Source: Microdochium bolleyi | Taxonomy: Eukaryota; Ascomycota; Sordariomycetes; Xylariales; Microdochiaceae | NCBI GenBank assembly: GCA_001566295.1 | Contig: KQ964257.1 | Coordinates: 310,001-374,000, forward strand | Direction: 5' to 3' | Length of the DNA stretch: 64,000 nt | In this document: in pieces, positions 1-10,724 of the stretch | Layout of the letters: each line of letters opens with the position of its first letter | Position numbering within the stretch: position 1 is the first letter of the stretch | The notes under the pieces: generated by a model | What the model was told of the DNA's origin: nothing | Seen by the model: the letters and a program-made list of their open reading frames with translations, nothing else | Databases searched by the model: none | Made by a program: the position numbers and the translations under genes

Positions 1-558
1 GCCGCCGAGCGCCTTCTCGGGTCAGCAAGGGTCTTGGGTCTTCTGGCCACAGCCACCTCGCAGCCAGCCCTTCCACCAGCACCACCACCACCACCCCTCA
101 AGCCACTAGCCCGCTTCTGCCACCATTCCTCTTCTGCTCCCGTCTCATATCGGACACCGAGCCTCTCCTGCCTGCTCAACTCGCACAAGCATTCTTCCTT
201 CTGCCGCACTAAACTCGCCAGACACACCATCGACGCCTTACGCCCGCACCGTCGTGCTCTCCGTTTTGGCCATCCAGAGCCTGTCGCCGGTCCCTCTCAT
301 AACTAGTACTCCTCCAGCAGAGTACTTCCTTCACGCAACTCGTCTTCCCGAGGCCCTCAAACTCCAATACGGGCTCGTGACAAATGCAGAGGTGACCCGC
401 AGTCTCATCACAACAACAGCCAACGTAGCACTCGCCAAAGGCGCCAGCCACGACACGACCCGACCCCAGCATACGGGAGCCGTGAAGAACTTTGCTGCAT
501 AAAGGCCACCACGCTCTGGAAGAGGGCTTCGCCCCCTCTTCCCTGGACTTCCTCCGCC
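1..558. other. Leader/upstream region of the DUF8035 gene
   Basis: This stretch is pyrimidine-rich, with many CCT, CCA and CAC runs, and fits a 5' leader or promoter of the plus-strand gene starting at 559. Short open frames on both strands overlap each other and show no family resemblance, so I treat them as chance. No TATA box or RNA gene is evident. Confidence 0.5.
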
Positions 559-3179
559 ATGATCACACAATCGGCACCCGAAGGCCATATGTCCGCGGCC
601 CATGTCGATGATGTCGACGCCTTCTCCCGCAGGCTCTATCGCAGAGCACGCACCGCGGGTCCATCTTTCAGCGAAATCGCGTCAGTTGTTCGAAGCATTC
701 ACACTGTTCTCAAACATCTGAAGTCCGAGGTCGAGGATCCAGCCTCCCTCCTCTGCTCCTCCTCTAGCTCCGTCTATGCGCGTCAACTCACACCACTCGT
801 CGAGGATTGCGACTTCGCCTTGCAGCAGCTCGAAGTCGTTTTAGACAAGTACAACAATCCCAACGCTGCCAATATCGGCGATGGCCCCAAGAGCAATCTC
901 ATGCCAGGGGAAATGGGTTGGGTATTGGAGAGAGCAGAGAGCGATCGGCTCGAACTGATCCGGGCGAAGCTTGCGACGCAAAAGCTCAACATCGACATGT
1001 TCCTCGACACAGTTCAGTTGCGAAACACTGCAAGAAGGCATGATAATTCAGTGGTAGACACCAGCCACGTCGACATGGACTCCATCAAGGACAAGGTTGA
1101 CGCCATAGCGACGAGAATCTGCCAATTTAAGGATTCCGACTCTGCCGACGATGACGAGGAGTTATGGCAGAAGTTCCGAGACGAACTGGTCCACGAGGGC
1201 TTCTCGGAAGACGTGCTACGACAGAACCAGGTAAGCTTGCTCAAGGTCCCCAATGTCACAATGTGTCATCCATTTTGAGATTACTAACGTACATATAGGA
1301 CGTCCTGCGTGCATACATTCGTCAGCTTGACCAACAGGCCATGACACACGACGGCAGCATGCCATCTGTGCGTGGCTTTCTCGAGCAATACAACCCCTCT
1401 GACGACCCTGGTTTACAGCTAGCTCCCTACGAAGACCCTGGTTTGCAGCTAGCTCCCCATGAAGATTATCCTGCGCCAGCAGAGTTGAGTGCCCAGGCCA
1501 TGTATCAGAGTCCTCGAGTAGCATACGCTACTTCGGATGACACCCGCAGTCTCGACAGATATCAACCGGCTGAGCTCAGCGCGCGGGGATCCGGTTTGTC
1601 CTACGAGGACTACTCGTCTGAGGACGAAGATCTCCAGTCCAACAGCTCCCTGGCGCTAATCAGCACGCGGGATCTGATGGCAATCGACCGCCGCAGCAAC
1701 GACCTCGCCATTGCGCAAGCCAACAGAGGCCTTCCTGCTCCCCATGATCCTTTCGCCAATGCCATGGAACATCCGGTGGGATCCCCGGCATCGAATCGCT
1801 ATCTGCCGCCCTCCTCATCCCAGCCAGCACTCATGCCCTCGGCAGGCGCCGAGGCTACAAGTGGCGGGCTCGTCGGTCCTAGTTGTACATCGCCGCCGCC
1901 AGTCTTGCATAGTAACTCGATATCTGCGCCGGCCATCGCCGGTGAAAGCCCAAGCCTACCAAGAGCTACCCGTCTTGCACCTGATAGCCAGGGGCAAGAC
2001 ATCCCACTAGATGCCAAATGGACACGCATCAAGCGCAGTCTAGTCTGCATCGAGGTCCTCAGCCAGCGAGGCATGCGTTTTGAAGCACGCCCAACATTCG
2101 TGGCGATCCTCGGGGCTTTGTCGCGCGAGGAGATTGAAGAGCTTGCGCGACGTAGTGCTGAGGTTCGCGAGATGCGAAAAGTTGCAACCAGCAAACCTAG
2201 CGTCAACGGCGGCGCCAATGGTGCAAGCAAGCCGCGGCGCCCTGAGGACCGATACCATCCGAACAAATACCGCAACTGGGACATCGAGACGCCCCAAGAC
2301 CCCAAAAACAATGGCTACGTCATAAACCCCAGTGGCCGCCGGGAGCATAGCCACGCCAGCGAAGCTAGCGATCTCTACGACTCCAGCGATGACACTGAGT
2401 CCGACTCCGGGTACACAGATAGCGAGGACCGTTTTCGACCACCTCCGCGCCATAAGTCCCAGCCATATCACCATACCCAAAGCGAGCTTCGATCCCGTCG
2501 CGACAGTGTAGTCAGCCATGGCAGTTCTGGTTCCGACCACGGGAACAGAGACGATGACAAGGGAACCAAATCGTACCCGTTCATTGTCCCTGCCCCGACA
2601 ACAGATAACAGGAAGGCAACAAATGGTGATAGCGCAAGTCCAGCAGCCACCGTGCAGCCAAAACCTATCCTAAAGAACAAAGGCGAACCTACACATGTGC
2701 GATTTGACCCAGAGCCTCATGTTTTGGATGAGAATATGAGCTCCCCGTCCCGCAGCTTACCCCGCCGTAGCGGCCGCAGCAACGGCGGCGGGCGCGAACG
2801 GAGTCACCACTCAGACCGGCACGCAGACAGGGACACCAGAGAGAAGGAGCGGGAGAGAGAGCGGGAGAGAGAGCGGGATCGCGACAGTCACCGTGACCGA
2901 GACCGCGATCGCGACTACGGCGAGAAGTACGACAACCGCGACCGCACCCGTTCCGATCGTGATCGTGAGGACTACTACCGGGACGACTACGACTCCCGGT
3001 CACACCGGCCTCGCCGTGACCGAGGCGAGAGCTTGTCGAGCAGCGCTCCGAGCTCCTACGGCCGCAGGAAAGACCCTTCGCGCAGGCGGGGGCGCAATGG
3101 CGCGCTCAGTGCTGCCGGCATCGGAGGCGCCGCGGCCAGTCTGCTTTCTGTCCTCACAGAGGCTGCTGCTGCGCTATAA
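559..3179 (+). CDS. DUF8035-type protein with charged RD/RE-rich tail
   Basis: Two exons, 559-1230 and 1299-3179, give 850 residues. The 68 bp intron has donor GTAAGC, branch TTACTAAC and acceptor ATAG, and splicing keeps the frame. The N-terminal ~110 residues (GPSFSEIASVVRSIHTVLKHL, then YARQLTPLVEDCDFALQQLE) are a helical segment common at the start of fungal proteins of unknown function. Residues ~458-518 (DAKWTRIKRSLV...RFEARPTFVAILGALSREEIEELA) match my recollection of DUF8035. A nine-residue direct repeat (DPGLQLAPY/DPGLQLAPH) lies near residue 260. The last ~200 residues are disordered: a PILK...HVRF stretch near residue 680, then Arg/Asp/Glu repeats. Function is unknown; the composition suggests a regulated, possibly nuclear, scaffold. 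The start is the first in-frame ATG; a second Met at codon 11 is possible. Confidence 0.85.
2847..2879 (+). repeat. 12 bp tandem repeat coding Arg/Glu
   Basis: The unit GAGCGGGAGAGA occurs about 2.7 times in the coding sequence of the DUF8035 gene and encodes an alternating Arg/Glu stretch. It is in frame and a likely site of length variation. Confidence 0.7.
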
Positions 3180-3782
3180 GCCTGTGAAATCGAGTATGGA
3201 CAACTACATGTATATTTTCATTTGTAAACTAGGCGCGCAAAGCAAAGCTTGCGTTGACGACACTTGTACGAGGAACAAACGTGTCCGGGGGATCTCCGGG
3301 ATCGGGCGAAACGACCAGGTTGGATATGGATGATACCCAGATATTTGCTGCCCGACATTCCTTTTGACTCATTCCTGCCTGAGCTTAGCATGCGTACATG
3401 AATCTCACGAAACACAAGTATTCTGTATGTCTTGATTTACTCTTACCATCGAAGTTTCGCCGTGCCCACGAAATTTTCCCTTCTGCAAGTATGCCAACAG
3501 GCTCCTCACTTCCACGGATATTCATTTGAGCATTTCTTCGTGTAAACTCAAGTCAATCTCATTATCCCATATCCGTGTTTGCTCCACGTTTCTTCCTGCA
3601 CACGTAGTGACTCATTCGAAATCATGTAAAAAGCAGAACCCCACGTGGTTGATCCAATCGTTATATTCATTTCTTCATTATTGAACAGATGCGCACGCTC
3701 GTCTGACGCGTCCATGTGCGCGGTGCGGAACGATCGTGGGGTTGCTAATATATATGTACACACTGGTCTCCCTTGGTGAATC
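3180..3782. other. Convergent 3' intergenic region
   Basis: This lies between the ends of two convergent genes and should hold both 3' UTRs. It is more AT-rich than the flanking genes. I see no open frame of interest and no recognisable terminator motif. Confidence 0.5.
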
Positions 3783-6416
3783 TCATCGCCGCCTCATCAC
3801 ACGCCTCGTCGTCGTGGGTCCTGCCCCTTCAGCAGATTCGGCGATACCATCGTGCCTGCCGTATCCGGCAAAGTCCGCCATTGTCACGCGGTCCTCCTGA
3901 CTATCCCGGGGCACCGGCGCGGTCTTGTCGCCGTTGAGCTTGCTCTCGATCACGGCGCGGTGCTTCTTGGCCTCAGAGTCGACGTACTCGAGCTGGGTCG
4001 CGGGCTGGGCCGGGATGCTGCCCGCGTCTTGCTCGGACACAGCCGCGGCGCGGGCGGCTCCATAGGCAGAGAGGATGCCGTCCATGCTTGCGTTCGCGGC
4101 CTTGGCGGCCTTGAGCGTCCTGATCTTGGAGGCTGTGGCGCCGGTCTGCGCGCTCGAGTCGCCGCTGGCACTGGATGCCGCAGAGACATTGCTTTGGGCT
4201 CTCCCGAGGATCTCCCGTTTCCGCCGTGTAGGCCTAGCGGTTTGAAAGCTACCGTCCCCTTCTGACAGCTCGGTGTCGTGCGCCAGAAGAGAATTGAAGC
4301 GCTTGGAGATTTCTTGCTTTGCGAACTTCTCCTTACTGTCCTTCTCCTCCTGCTCTACCCGTGCAGCATCGGCCTCTTTCTCTGCTTGCACAGACGCCGT
4401 GACTTGGGTGGGCGGCTCGGACTCGTCGGAGTCGGCCACCTCTCCGCCAGTGGGGAAGCGCTTGAACTTGCGTGGCGCAATTTCAGAGGTCGCCCGCTGT
4501 ACTGATCCGTTGAGAGCATTGTCGCGCACTTCTGTCAACGGAGCAGTATCGAACCCAGCTCCGCGTTCTTCGTTTTGGAAAGCCAATGCTGTGTGATAAT
4601 GTGACTCGCTTGTCTCTTGACGCCTTAGTGACTTCATTGGTGGAACAGAGGAGGTGGAACCATCTGCATCGAACCCCGTTGTGTCGATGCCACCCCGTAT
4701 CGGTGGTTGTTTCGGCGCAGGTTCGGATCTTGACCTCGCGAGTTTCGATCGCTCCGTCGGCTCAGCCGCTTTCGGGGCCCGCGTGGCCGTCTGGTTGAGC
4801 TCTTTGTACATGTACTGCTCCCAGGGTGCCAAGAAAGCAGTATGTATGCATTGCCACAGCCATTCTGCATCGACGACGGGGATTCCCAGCGACACGGCGT
4901 GGTCAAGCTTCTCTTTCCGAGCCGTCTTCAGGGAGCAGCAAACTAGTAGCGTTGCTCGCGCATTCAATTTCTCTGCATAGTCCGCGCCCAGCTGAGAAAT
5001 GGTCTTTTGCACCTGGTTGAGCTGCAGATCCTGAAAGCCGGATGTGCAAATGACGAGCTGCGAGAAACGGTCGATGGGGAAATGCGGAAATGGTCTCCCC
5101 AGGGTAAGGTCGGCAGGATGGACAAGCTCACGGGCCTGGATGCACATTTCCAGGTAGAACTCTGTGACCATCCACACACCTTCAGGACAACTAGGGTGGG
5201 TACCTGGTTGTGAGCTCTGGGGTACAAGCATGAACCGCTGGTCTGCAGGCTCCGGATTTTGCCGCGATACAACGTCGGCGACAGACGACGCGATTTCTGC
5301 TCCGTTCTTGAGCAAGTGCTCCTTGACGATGTCAAGACGCTTGCTCGCAAAGCCGTGAACAAAAAAGCGACACGCTCCAAATATTGGTCCAGGGATTTCT
5401 GATGAGATGTGGGTATCGGCCATTGCTGGCTGGGGAGGGTTTGCTGGCTGCCGAGACTCAATCATGACACTATTGCCAGCTAATAGACTTGCAGTGCGCT
5501 CAAGGGGGGGAGGCTGGTCTGGAGCATCGGCAGTCGAACGATTCGTCAATATGTCACCCCAGAGGTTGTCTCGCTGACTGCTCAGCTTCATGCTTGCAGA
5601 CTTCCTCAGTTTCCTTCGGCCTTCTGCAGGCGCCGCGGTGCTGTTTTCCCGTGGACGCTTTCCCAAAAGCGTCGGCCGCACGTCCTTCCGGTTCCATGCG
5701 CCCTTTCCGCGCTCCTCCGGTGTCATCAAAGGGTCGTAGCAGTCTTCCGACAAGATCATGCCGCGCTCAACACTGTCGTGGAGCCACTCGATCGAGACCG
5801 TGTATATGCCCCAATTCTTTGCCGCGCGGTACTTTTTCCCTTCTGGCTGATATGTAATGAGGTGCGTCACACTCTTCGAGAGGTCGCCCGTGTAGTCGCC
5901 GCCGTTGCTCCTGACCTTGTCCTCGATCATTGTGCGGACATCGTGGTCCTCGAATCCCGTCAGACAGCATAGCAGGCGCCGACGTTGGTGATCATCGGGT
6001 AATGCGCTGCTGGGGATGCCGCCGCCAGTCTCAAAAGTCTTGAGCCGCCACTCGTCCTGCAGCGCCACGAAGTCGATCTCCTGGTCCTCGATCCAGAGAG
6101 CCCGCATGGCGTCAATCCAGCCGGCTGCCATGGGGATTATGTCGGGGCGGTCGCGGGCAACGTGCCTGTACTTTGGCGTGTCGTAATCGCCGACGAGGAG
6201 GTGTGTGGCCTCGGGGGTGAGGTCGTACTTGTGGACGCCGCCCATCTCCTTTGTGCTGCGGTCGATCATGGCCCGCATCTCAGGGGCGATACTCGTGCAA
6301 CAGAGGACAACGCCCTGGAGCGGCATGGAGGAGTCGAAGGAGTCGGAGGCATGGATGGCCGGGTCCGAGGTGGGCGGCGTGGCAGCCATGGTGGCGGTGG
6401 CCGAGGCTCGACTCAT
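3783..6416 (-). CDS. rad4: Rad4/Dpb11/TopBP1-type four-BRCT checkpoint protein
   Basis: A single exon encodes 877 residues. Four BRCT domains are visible at residues ~32-115, 145-228, 343-433 and 447-535. The first two keep the THLLVGD/THLITYQ strand and the tryptophan helix (AAGWIDAMR, SIEWLHDSV). The third is weaker. The fourth has VVDAEWLWQC. This four-BRCT layout and length fit fission yeast Rad4/Cut5 and budding yeast Dpb11, related to TopBP1. These bind phosphorylated Sld3/Sld2-type and 9-1-1 partners to start replication and activate the ATR-class checkpoint. The remaining ~340 residues are low complexity with basic, nuclear-localisation-like patches (GKRPREN, GRRKLRK, RRVMRRR). The start is the first ATG; Met10 is an alternative. 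The gene converges on the DUF8035 gene. Confidence 0.88.
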   Translation of the reverse strand: MSRASATATMAATPPTSDPAIHASDSFDSSMPLQGVVLCCTSIAPEMRAMIDRSTKEMGGVHKYDLTPEATHLLVGDYDTPKYRHVARDRPDIIPMAAGWIDAMRALWIEDQEIDFVALQDEWRLKTFETGGGIPSSALPDDHQRRRLLCCLTGFEDHDVRTMIEDKVRSNGGDYTGDLSKSVTHLITYQPEGKKYRAAKNWGIYTVSIEWLHDSVERGMILSEDCYDPLMTPEERGKGAWNRKDVRPTLLGKRPRENSTAAPAEGRRKLRKSASMKLSSQRDNLWGDILTNRSTADAPDQPPPLERTASLLAGNSVMIESRQPANPPQPAMADTHISSEIPGPIFGACRFFVHGFASKRLDIVKEHLLKNGAEIASSVADVVSRQNPEPADQRFMLVPQSSQPGTHPSCPEGVWMVTEFYLEMCIQARELVHPADLTLGRPFPHFPIDRFSQLVICTSGFQDLQLNQVQKTISQLGADYAEKLNARATLLVCCSLKTARKEKLDHAVSLGIPVVDAEWLWQCIHTAFLAPWEQYMYKELNQTATRAPKAAEPTERSKLARSRSEPAPKQPPIRGGIDTTGFDADGSTSSVPPMKSLRRQETSESHYHTALAFQNEERGAGFDTAPLTEVRDNALNGSVQRATSEIAPRKFKRFPTGGEVADSDESEPPTQVTASVQAEKEADAARVEQEEKDSKEKFAKQEISKRFNSLLAHDTELSEGDGSFQTARPTRRKREILGRAQSNVSAASSASGDSSAQTGATASKIRTLKAAKAANASMDGILSAYGAARAAAVSEQDAGSIPAQPATQLEYVDSEAKKHRAVIESKLNGDKTAPVPRDSQEDRVTMADFAGYGRHDGIAESAEGAGPTTTRRVMRRR

Positions 6417-7835
6417 CTACCTCGAGGCAGGCGTGAGTGAGCAGAGAGGCGGCGGGCGAGCAGGCTGATGCATGTGGCGAATTGTGCCCGAGGCTGAGTC
6501 GGGGTGTGTATAGCCCGTGCCGTAGGGGAGATACGTCTCCCAAAGTTTGCTGGCGTCTGCCGGTGTTGAGTGGTGTTATGAGCTGTGCTGTGTGGTCCTG
6601 GGAGCTACAGCCATGGAGCCGGTGATCCTTCAAGGTTGCCCAGGTGCCGGGCAGTCGATGACAAAATACAGGCAGGCGCGACTGCTGGAGGCTGGACGCG
6701 TTCTGTGGTGCAGAGTGGGGTTCGAGTCGCGTGCCTGCCGCCTGCCTTAATTGCTGGGCTGCGGGAGAGGCCGCTGACGCTGCCAGTGATCCCACTAGCA
6801 ATTAGACTCTAGTGGCCGAGCTGTCTGTCTGCCCAGGTCGACGTGCACCTGCACGGACGCAGCGTCAGATTCACAAGTCACCGCCACGACTGCCATCGTG
6901 ACACAACAGCACTTCGGCCACTGCCTTTCACACAGCCACGGCTCCTGTCCCAGGCGAGCCTTTGTGCCCCCTGCAGCGGCACAGCGACTTTGACCGTCAG
7001 GCCGCACCTCGGGTTGCTCAGGCACCCCTCTCGGCTCGGTCTTGACTCTTGACCAAAGCAGCCCAAGGACGACCCCATCGCCAGGCGCCGACATGGCTTG
7101 AGATGGTCACATTGTATACCTAGTCGTCGTCCATCTTTCGTTGGGCCGCTTTCTGACAACACGGAAGCATGACAAAAGCTTGTGTCAATGGCTAGTCCTG
7201 GCGCATCGTCCCTGCCGCCGGAACGTGGGAGATCCCTGTTCTGACGTACAGACAAAGGAGACGGCAGCAATGGGCGGTTGGTCATTCATTGACCCAGCCT
7301 TCCTTGCCATCCATCAAAGAAGGCGGCTCACCACCTGCATGCTCAAGGGAGGGTCACTTGACCCGGGCGAGTCCTGTGTCTCGACCGTGTCGAGCCCCGC
7401 TCGCCAACGCCCAGCGAGGCACCCCGGTCCCGGCTCTGTCGCCGAACGACCTGGGCAACGTCGTCATCGTGCGCGGATCCAAGGCCTGCTTCTTGCTGCT
7501 AGCCCGCCTCTGCTTTTCCAACCTGGCACACCGGCCCCAAGACAGGGCGGGCGGCTGTGGAACTCCAGAGGAAACCCATGACTCTTTTGCATCCTCTCTC
7601 TGTTCATATCTCAACCTTCAACCTCGCCAGAACTTCCCATTGTGGTTTCGTAACTACTTCACTGTGCCCCAGACCTCGTGCGCACAACGCCCCCGCCTCG
7701 AATCGGCAACACGAATAGACAACGTCTTGTTGTGGCACCTGCGACATCCTGATTCTTGCTTCCCAACAAGGCCAGACCTATTCTGGACTTAGCACCTCCA
7801 TCTACCCACCATCCCAGCAGCAACCTTCCGTCATC
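6417..7835. other. Divergent promoter region
   Basis: This region separates the divergent starts of the Rad4-type gene and the RS-rich gene. It holds a 12 bp imperfect inverted repeat (6671-6682 with 6726-6739) and an ACGCGT hexamer, annotated separately. The open frames here overlap on all strands and resemble no family, so I assign no gene. Confidence 0.5.
6671..6739. promoter_or_regulatory. Inverted repeat enclosing an MCB-like ACGCGT
   Basis: GGCAGGCGCGAC (6671-6682) pairs with GTCGCG-TG-CCTGCC (6726-6739) except for a 2-base bulge. The loop contains ACGCGT (6696-6701), the core bound by MBF in yeasts, about 280 bp upstream of the Rad4-type start. Cell-cycle control would suit a replication-initiation gene. 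However, ACGCGT occurs at several other places in this window, so the hexamer alone means little. The outer arms and a GGTTCGA box recall a tRNA, but the T stem does not pair. Confidence 0.25.
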
Positions 7836-8669
7836 ATGGACAGAGCCCATAGCCGCGGCCGCTCCCAGCCCTCGGTGCGGTGGGCGCACTCCCGCAGCCC
7901 TTCAACCTCTCCTTCGCGATTCCGCCCAGAGGCGATGAGAGCAGACCCGGCATACGTTCAAGTCACCCCTCGTGATCCCAGCGAGTCCTACCGTGCCATG
8001 TCTCCCTCACGATCCCGATCCCGACAGCGCTCCACGACAGCCTCCCGTAGGAGCCAGTCCTTCAGCCGGTCCCGGAGCCGCGGAGCACCGCTGGACCGCG
8101 ACCCTTACGTCCAAGATCGCCCGCCTTCTCGCTCGTCAAAGTGGACAGAAAAGGCGCCAAAGCTCCGCGACGAGAACGGCAAGCTTGTCAAGAGCAGCCT
8201 CGCCATCATTGGCGCCCTCGGCGCCGCAGCATATGTTGCGCACAGAACCATCCCCAAGGTCCTCCCAGGCTCGCACGACGACGATAAAAAGAGCGACCAC
8301 CACAGATCTTCCTCGCACGACAAGAACGATCGGCACCGGCACGGCGAGCACGTCGATCGGCATCGCAGATACGCCTCCTTTTATGAGGAAGACGGCGCTT
8401 ACCGGCCAAGGGAGGACTATCCTGGTGCGAGAGACGACCGAAGGCTACCCCCGCCCCGTAGCGACCGCGCAGAGCCGGCCTGGAGCCGGGAGTCGACAAC
8501 AGCAACAACCAGATACGTCGAGCCAGCTCGCCCTTCATCCCGTGGAGTGGTTCCGCCAGGCTTGTACACAGGGGACGACGATAAAGTGCTCTACATAGAT
8601 GGTGAGGGCAGGCGATATGTGGAGGAGTACCGGAGCGACCGGTTCTGGCCAGGTGGTAGGCTACCCTAG
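7836..8669 (+). CDS. RS-rich protein of unknown function
   Basis: A single exon encodes 277 residues. The first ~85 residues are rich in Arg-Ser dipeptides (SRSRSRQRS, SFSRSRSRG), like substrates of SR protein kinases. A conserved-looking segment follows (KWTEKAPKLRDENGKLVKSS), then one hydrophobic, glycine/alanine-rich stretch (LAIIGALGAAAYVAH, residues ~128-142) that could be a membrane or packing helix. The remainder is His/Asp/Arg-rich and ends in a more ordered piece with tyrosines (GVVPPGLYTGDDDKVLYIDG). I do not recognise a named family. The start has a good context (CATCATGG). The RS part alone does not prove a splicing role because no RRM is present. Confidence 0.75.
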   Translation: MDRAHSRGRSQPSVRWAHSRSPSTSPSRFRPEAMRADPAYVQVTPRDPSESYRAMSPSRSRSRQRSTTASRRSQSFSRSRSRGAPLDRDPYVQDRPPSRSSKWTEKAPKLRDENGKLVKSSLAIIGALGAAAYVAHRTIPKVLPGSHDDDKKSDHHRSSSHDKNDRHRHGEHVDRHRRYASFYEEDGAYRPREDYPGARDDRRLPPPRSDRAEPAWSRESTTATTRYVEPARPSSRGVVPPGLYTGDDDKVLYIDGEGRRYVEEYRSDRFWPGGRLP

Positions 8670-8903
8670 AATCAGCCAGGTGGGACACAGAGACACGACC
8701 TAATGAATGCGAGTTAAACCATGAAGTTTTCATTTTATCTCCTCCCGGCCACGAGTGCTCTCTAGCCAGTACACAGTTGTATTTTTGCCCTCCCGACCTG
8801 GCTCTTCTGTGAGGCACAACTCTGGCGAATATCTCGAGAATTTGCCCATTTGCACTGTTTCTGTCGCAATCGCATCCGCACCTCTTGCTTCTGGTCGTTG
8901 CTA

Positions 8904-9932
8904 TTAGCCGGCATGCGTGCGCCTGCCGTTGCCGTCTCTTTCAGGGCGCTGTACTGATGGACGGAGTTGGTACTGATGATGGTGTGTAAAAGAAGAGTGG
9001 GAAGCGAGTGCCGGAGCTGCGTTGCCCGTGCTACGGTCGTACTGTCGGAACCACGGGAAGACCTGGCCGTCAGTGTCCACATCTTCGCCGGAGCCGTCTT
9101 CATCTGCAGAGTCATCACCCTGTTCCACTTCCTCTTCCTCTTCGTCATCGTCCTCCTCGCTACCAGGATCTTGGTCATCCACCGCGTCCCCAGTCTGTTC
9201 CACACTGGCGAGGCACATGACAAACTCGTCGACCACGTAGAAGCCGACGTTGCGGGTCTGCAGCCCGTCCGGCAGAAAGAAAGTGCACGGAGGGGGTCCC
9301 ACTTCGACGGCCTGCCACAGAGCCAGCCGGGCGATCATCTCGAGATAGCAGAGCACCATACGCCCGAGCCGTAGGACATGCAGCCCGAGGGCCCCGCAGC
9401 CCGGCGGTGCGATGGGCAGCTCTACGTCGTCCGCGCCGACGTGGAACGACACGTTCCGGGTCGTGTCGAACTGCACGGCACCAGCCAGCGTCTTGACCTC
9501 ACGGTAGGAGAGCAGCGTGAAATCGATGGCGCTATTGAACATGAGATGCCCGTACTCGAACGGCTTCGTCTCTTCTTGTCCGTGTCTTTCCGCAGGCACG
9601 GTGGCCAGCCTCTCAGGAAACCTCGCTCTCACGACATCCCGGCTCTCTCTGCATACGAGAAGAAGGGCTGGGTGAAAGCTCTCGTGGCGGCAGCTCACGC
9701 ACGCGCGGTCGGCGAGAGCGGTAGGCACGATGTCCCGGATGATAGCGGCACATGTCGCGTGGGAGTGGCATTTGATGTAGTACCGCGGCTCTTCGACCGA
9801 CTGCTTCCAGACCAGGAGCTGGAGTTCTGGTGGCAGCCGTGGGAAGGGTGTGAATCCGCTCTCGCTATCTGCTGGAGCTGGTGCGTCGTTGTCGGTGACT
9901 GTGCTGCTGCCAGTGGCACCGAGTGAAGCCAT
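8904..9932 (-). CDS. 2EXR-domain protein, copy 1
   Basis: A single exon encodes 342 residues. The 2EXR signature starts at residue ~30: FTPFPRLPPELQLLVWKQSV, EEPRYYIKCHSHATC, and later LLVCRESRDVV. The central part has the membrane-of-cluster block RMVLCYLEMIARLALW followed by CTFFLPDGLQ. After residue ~265 comes a very acidic run (EEDDDEEEEEVEQGDDSADE). This copy lacks the tyrosine-rich end (..YY..) of its neighbours; its last ~25 residues are His/Arg-rich, so the true C-terminus may differ. 2EXR is a fungal domain with no established biochemical role. It is the most downstream of six related loci on this strand. Confidence 0.75.
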   Translation of the reverse strand: MASLGATGSSTVTDNDAPAPADSESGFTPFPRLPPELQLLVWKQSVEEPRYYIKCHSHATCAAIIRDIVPTALADRACVSCRHESFHPALLLVCRESRDVVRARFPERLATVPAERHGQEETKPFEYGHLMFNSAIDFTLLSYREVKTLAGAVQFDTTRNVSFHVGADDVELPIAPPGCGALGLHVLRLGRMVLCYLEMIARLALWQAVEVGPPPCTFFLPDGLQTRNVGFYVVDEFVMCLASVEQTGDAVDDQDPGSEEDDDEEEEEVEQGDDSADEDGSGEDVDTDGQVFPWFRQYDRSTGNAAPALASHSSFTHHHQYQLRPSVQRPERDGNGRRTHAG

Positions 9933-10724
9933 TCTCAGGTGGCCGCGTTGTTTCGCTCGCGGTCGGCGATGGATCTTGTGAATCTCTGGCTGCGAACGAG
10001 TTGATCACTGCTAGGGACGCTCGGTAGTGTCCATGTTAGTAGACAGATCAACCGAATCGACACAAGCAGTCATGGAGGCAAGACGTACCTGCGACCGAGT
10101 GATGCGGTCGTGAAGTCGGCGTGATGGTGCTTTCCTTAGGCGGGAGTGGTCCGCCAGGAATGGAGGCACCTACATCTGGTCTACCACGGTCTATTGCTTC
10201 GCGCGCCGGCCCGACAAGCAGGGGTGAGGTAACGCGCCGTTTAGTGATTTATGTCGACTTTGTAGGTCGAATCGTAGACGGCACATATGCGAGTCCCAGA
10301 TGCGGAGTGTAGTTGCAGATTCGCGGCTCGCCGCGACCCCTCGTCACAGCATGAGTGACGTCTTTGTAAACACCCTTGACAGATATTATATGAATTGGAA
10401 GTCTAAACTGCTCATGGCAGGCATGTATTGGAGACTCGTCCTGCTGCTTGTGAATCATTGTAATGGTGTCTTGCTATGACAAGTCTGTGCACAAGGAATC
10501 AATGCCAGTGCTTCATCCGACACTCGCTGATCTGCTCCGACATTGCACTCTTTCGCAGACGCAACGCCAGAGACGTCCTTTTCATGCTCGTCCACGGGTC
10601 TTCCTCACCTTCTACCCAGACATTCTCCAGTGTCCGTTGTTTTGCGTGATTTTCTATCACGTAAATGAGCTTGCATTTGTCAGATGCTTCGATCTCATAA
10701 AGAACGTCAGTCTCCAAGGATTTA
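9933..10724. other. Spacer between 2EXR copies 1 and 2
   Basis: This holds the promoter of copy 1 and the 3' side of the broken copy 2. It is less GC-rich than the genes. No supported coding region or RNA gene is seen. Confidence 0.45.

Noticed and set aside
6671..6739. tRNA gene suggested by GGCAGGC...GCCTGCC arms and GGTTCGA
   Set aside because: The T stem next to TTCGAGT pairs only at one position, and no D or anticodon stem can be drawn.
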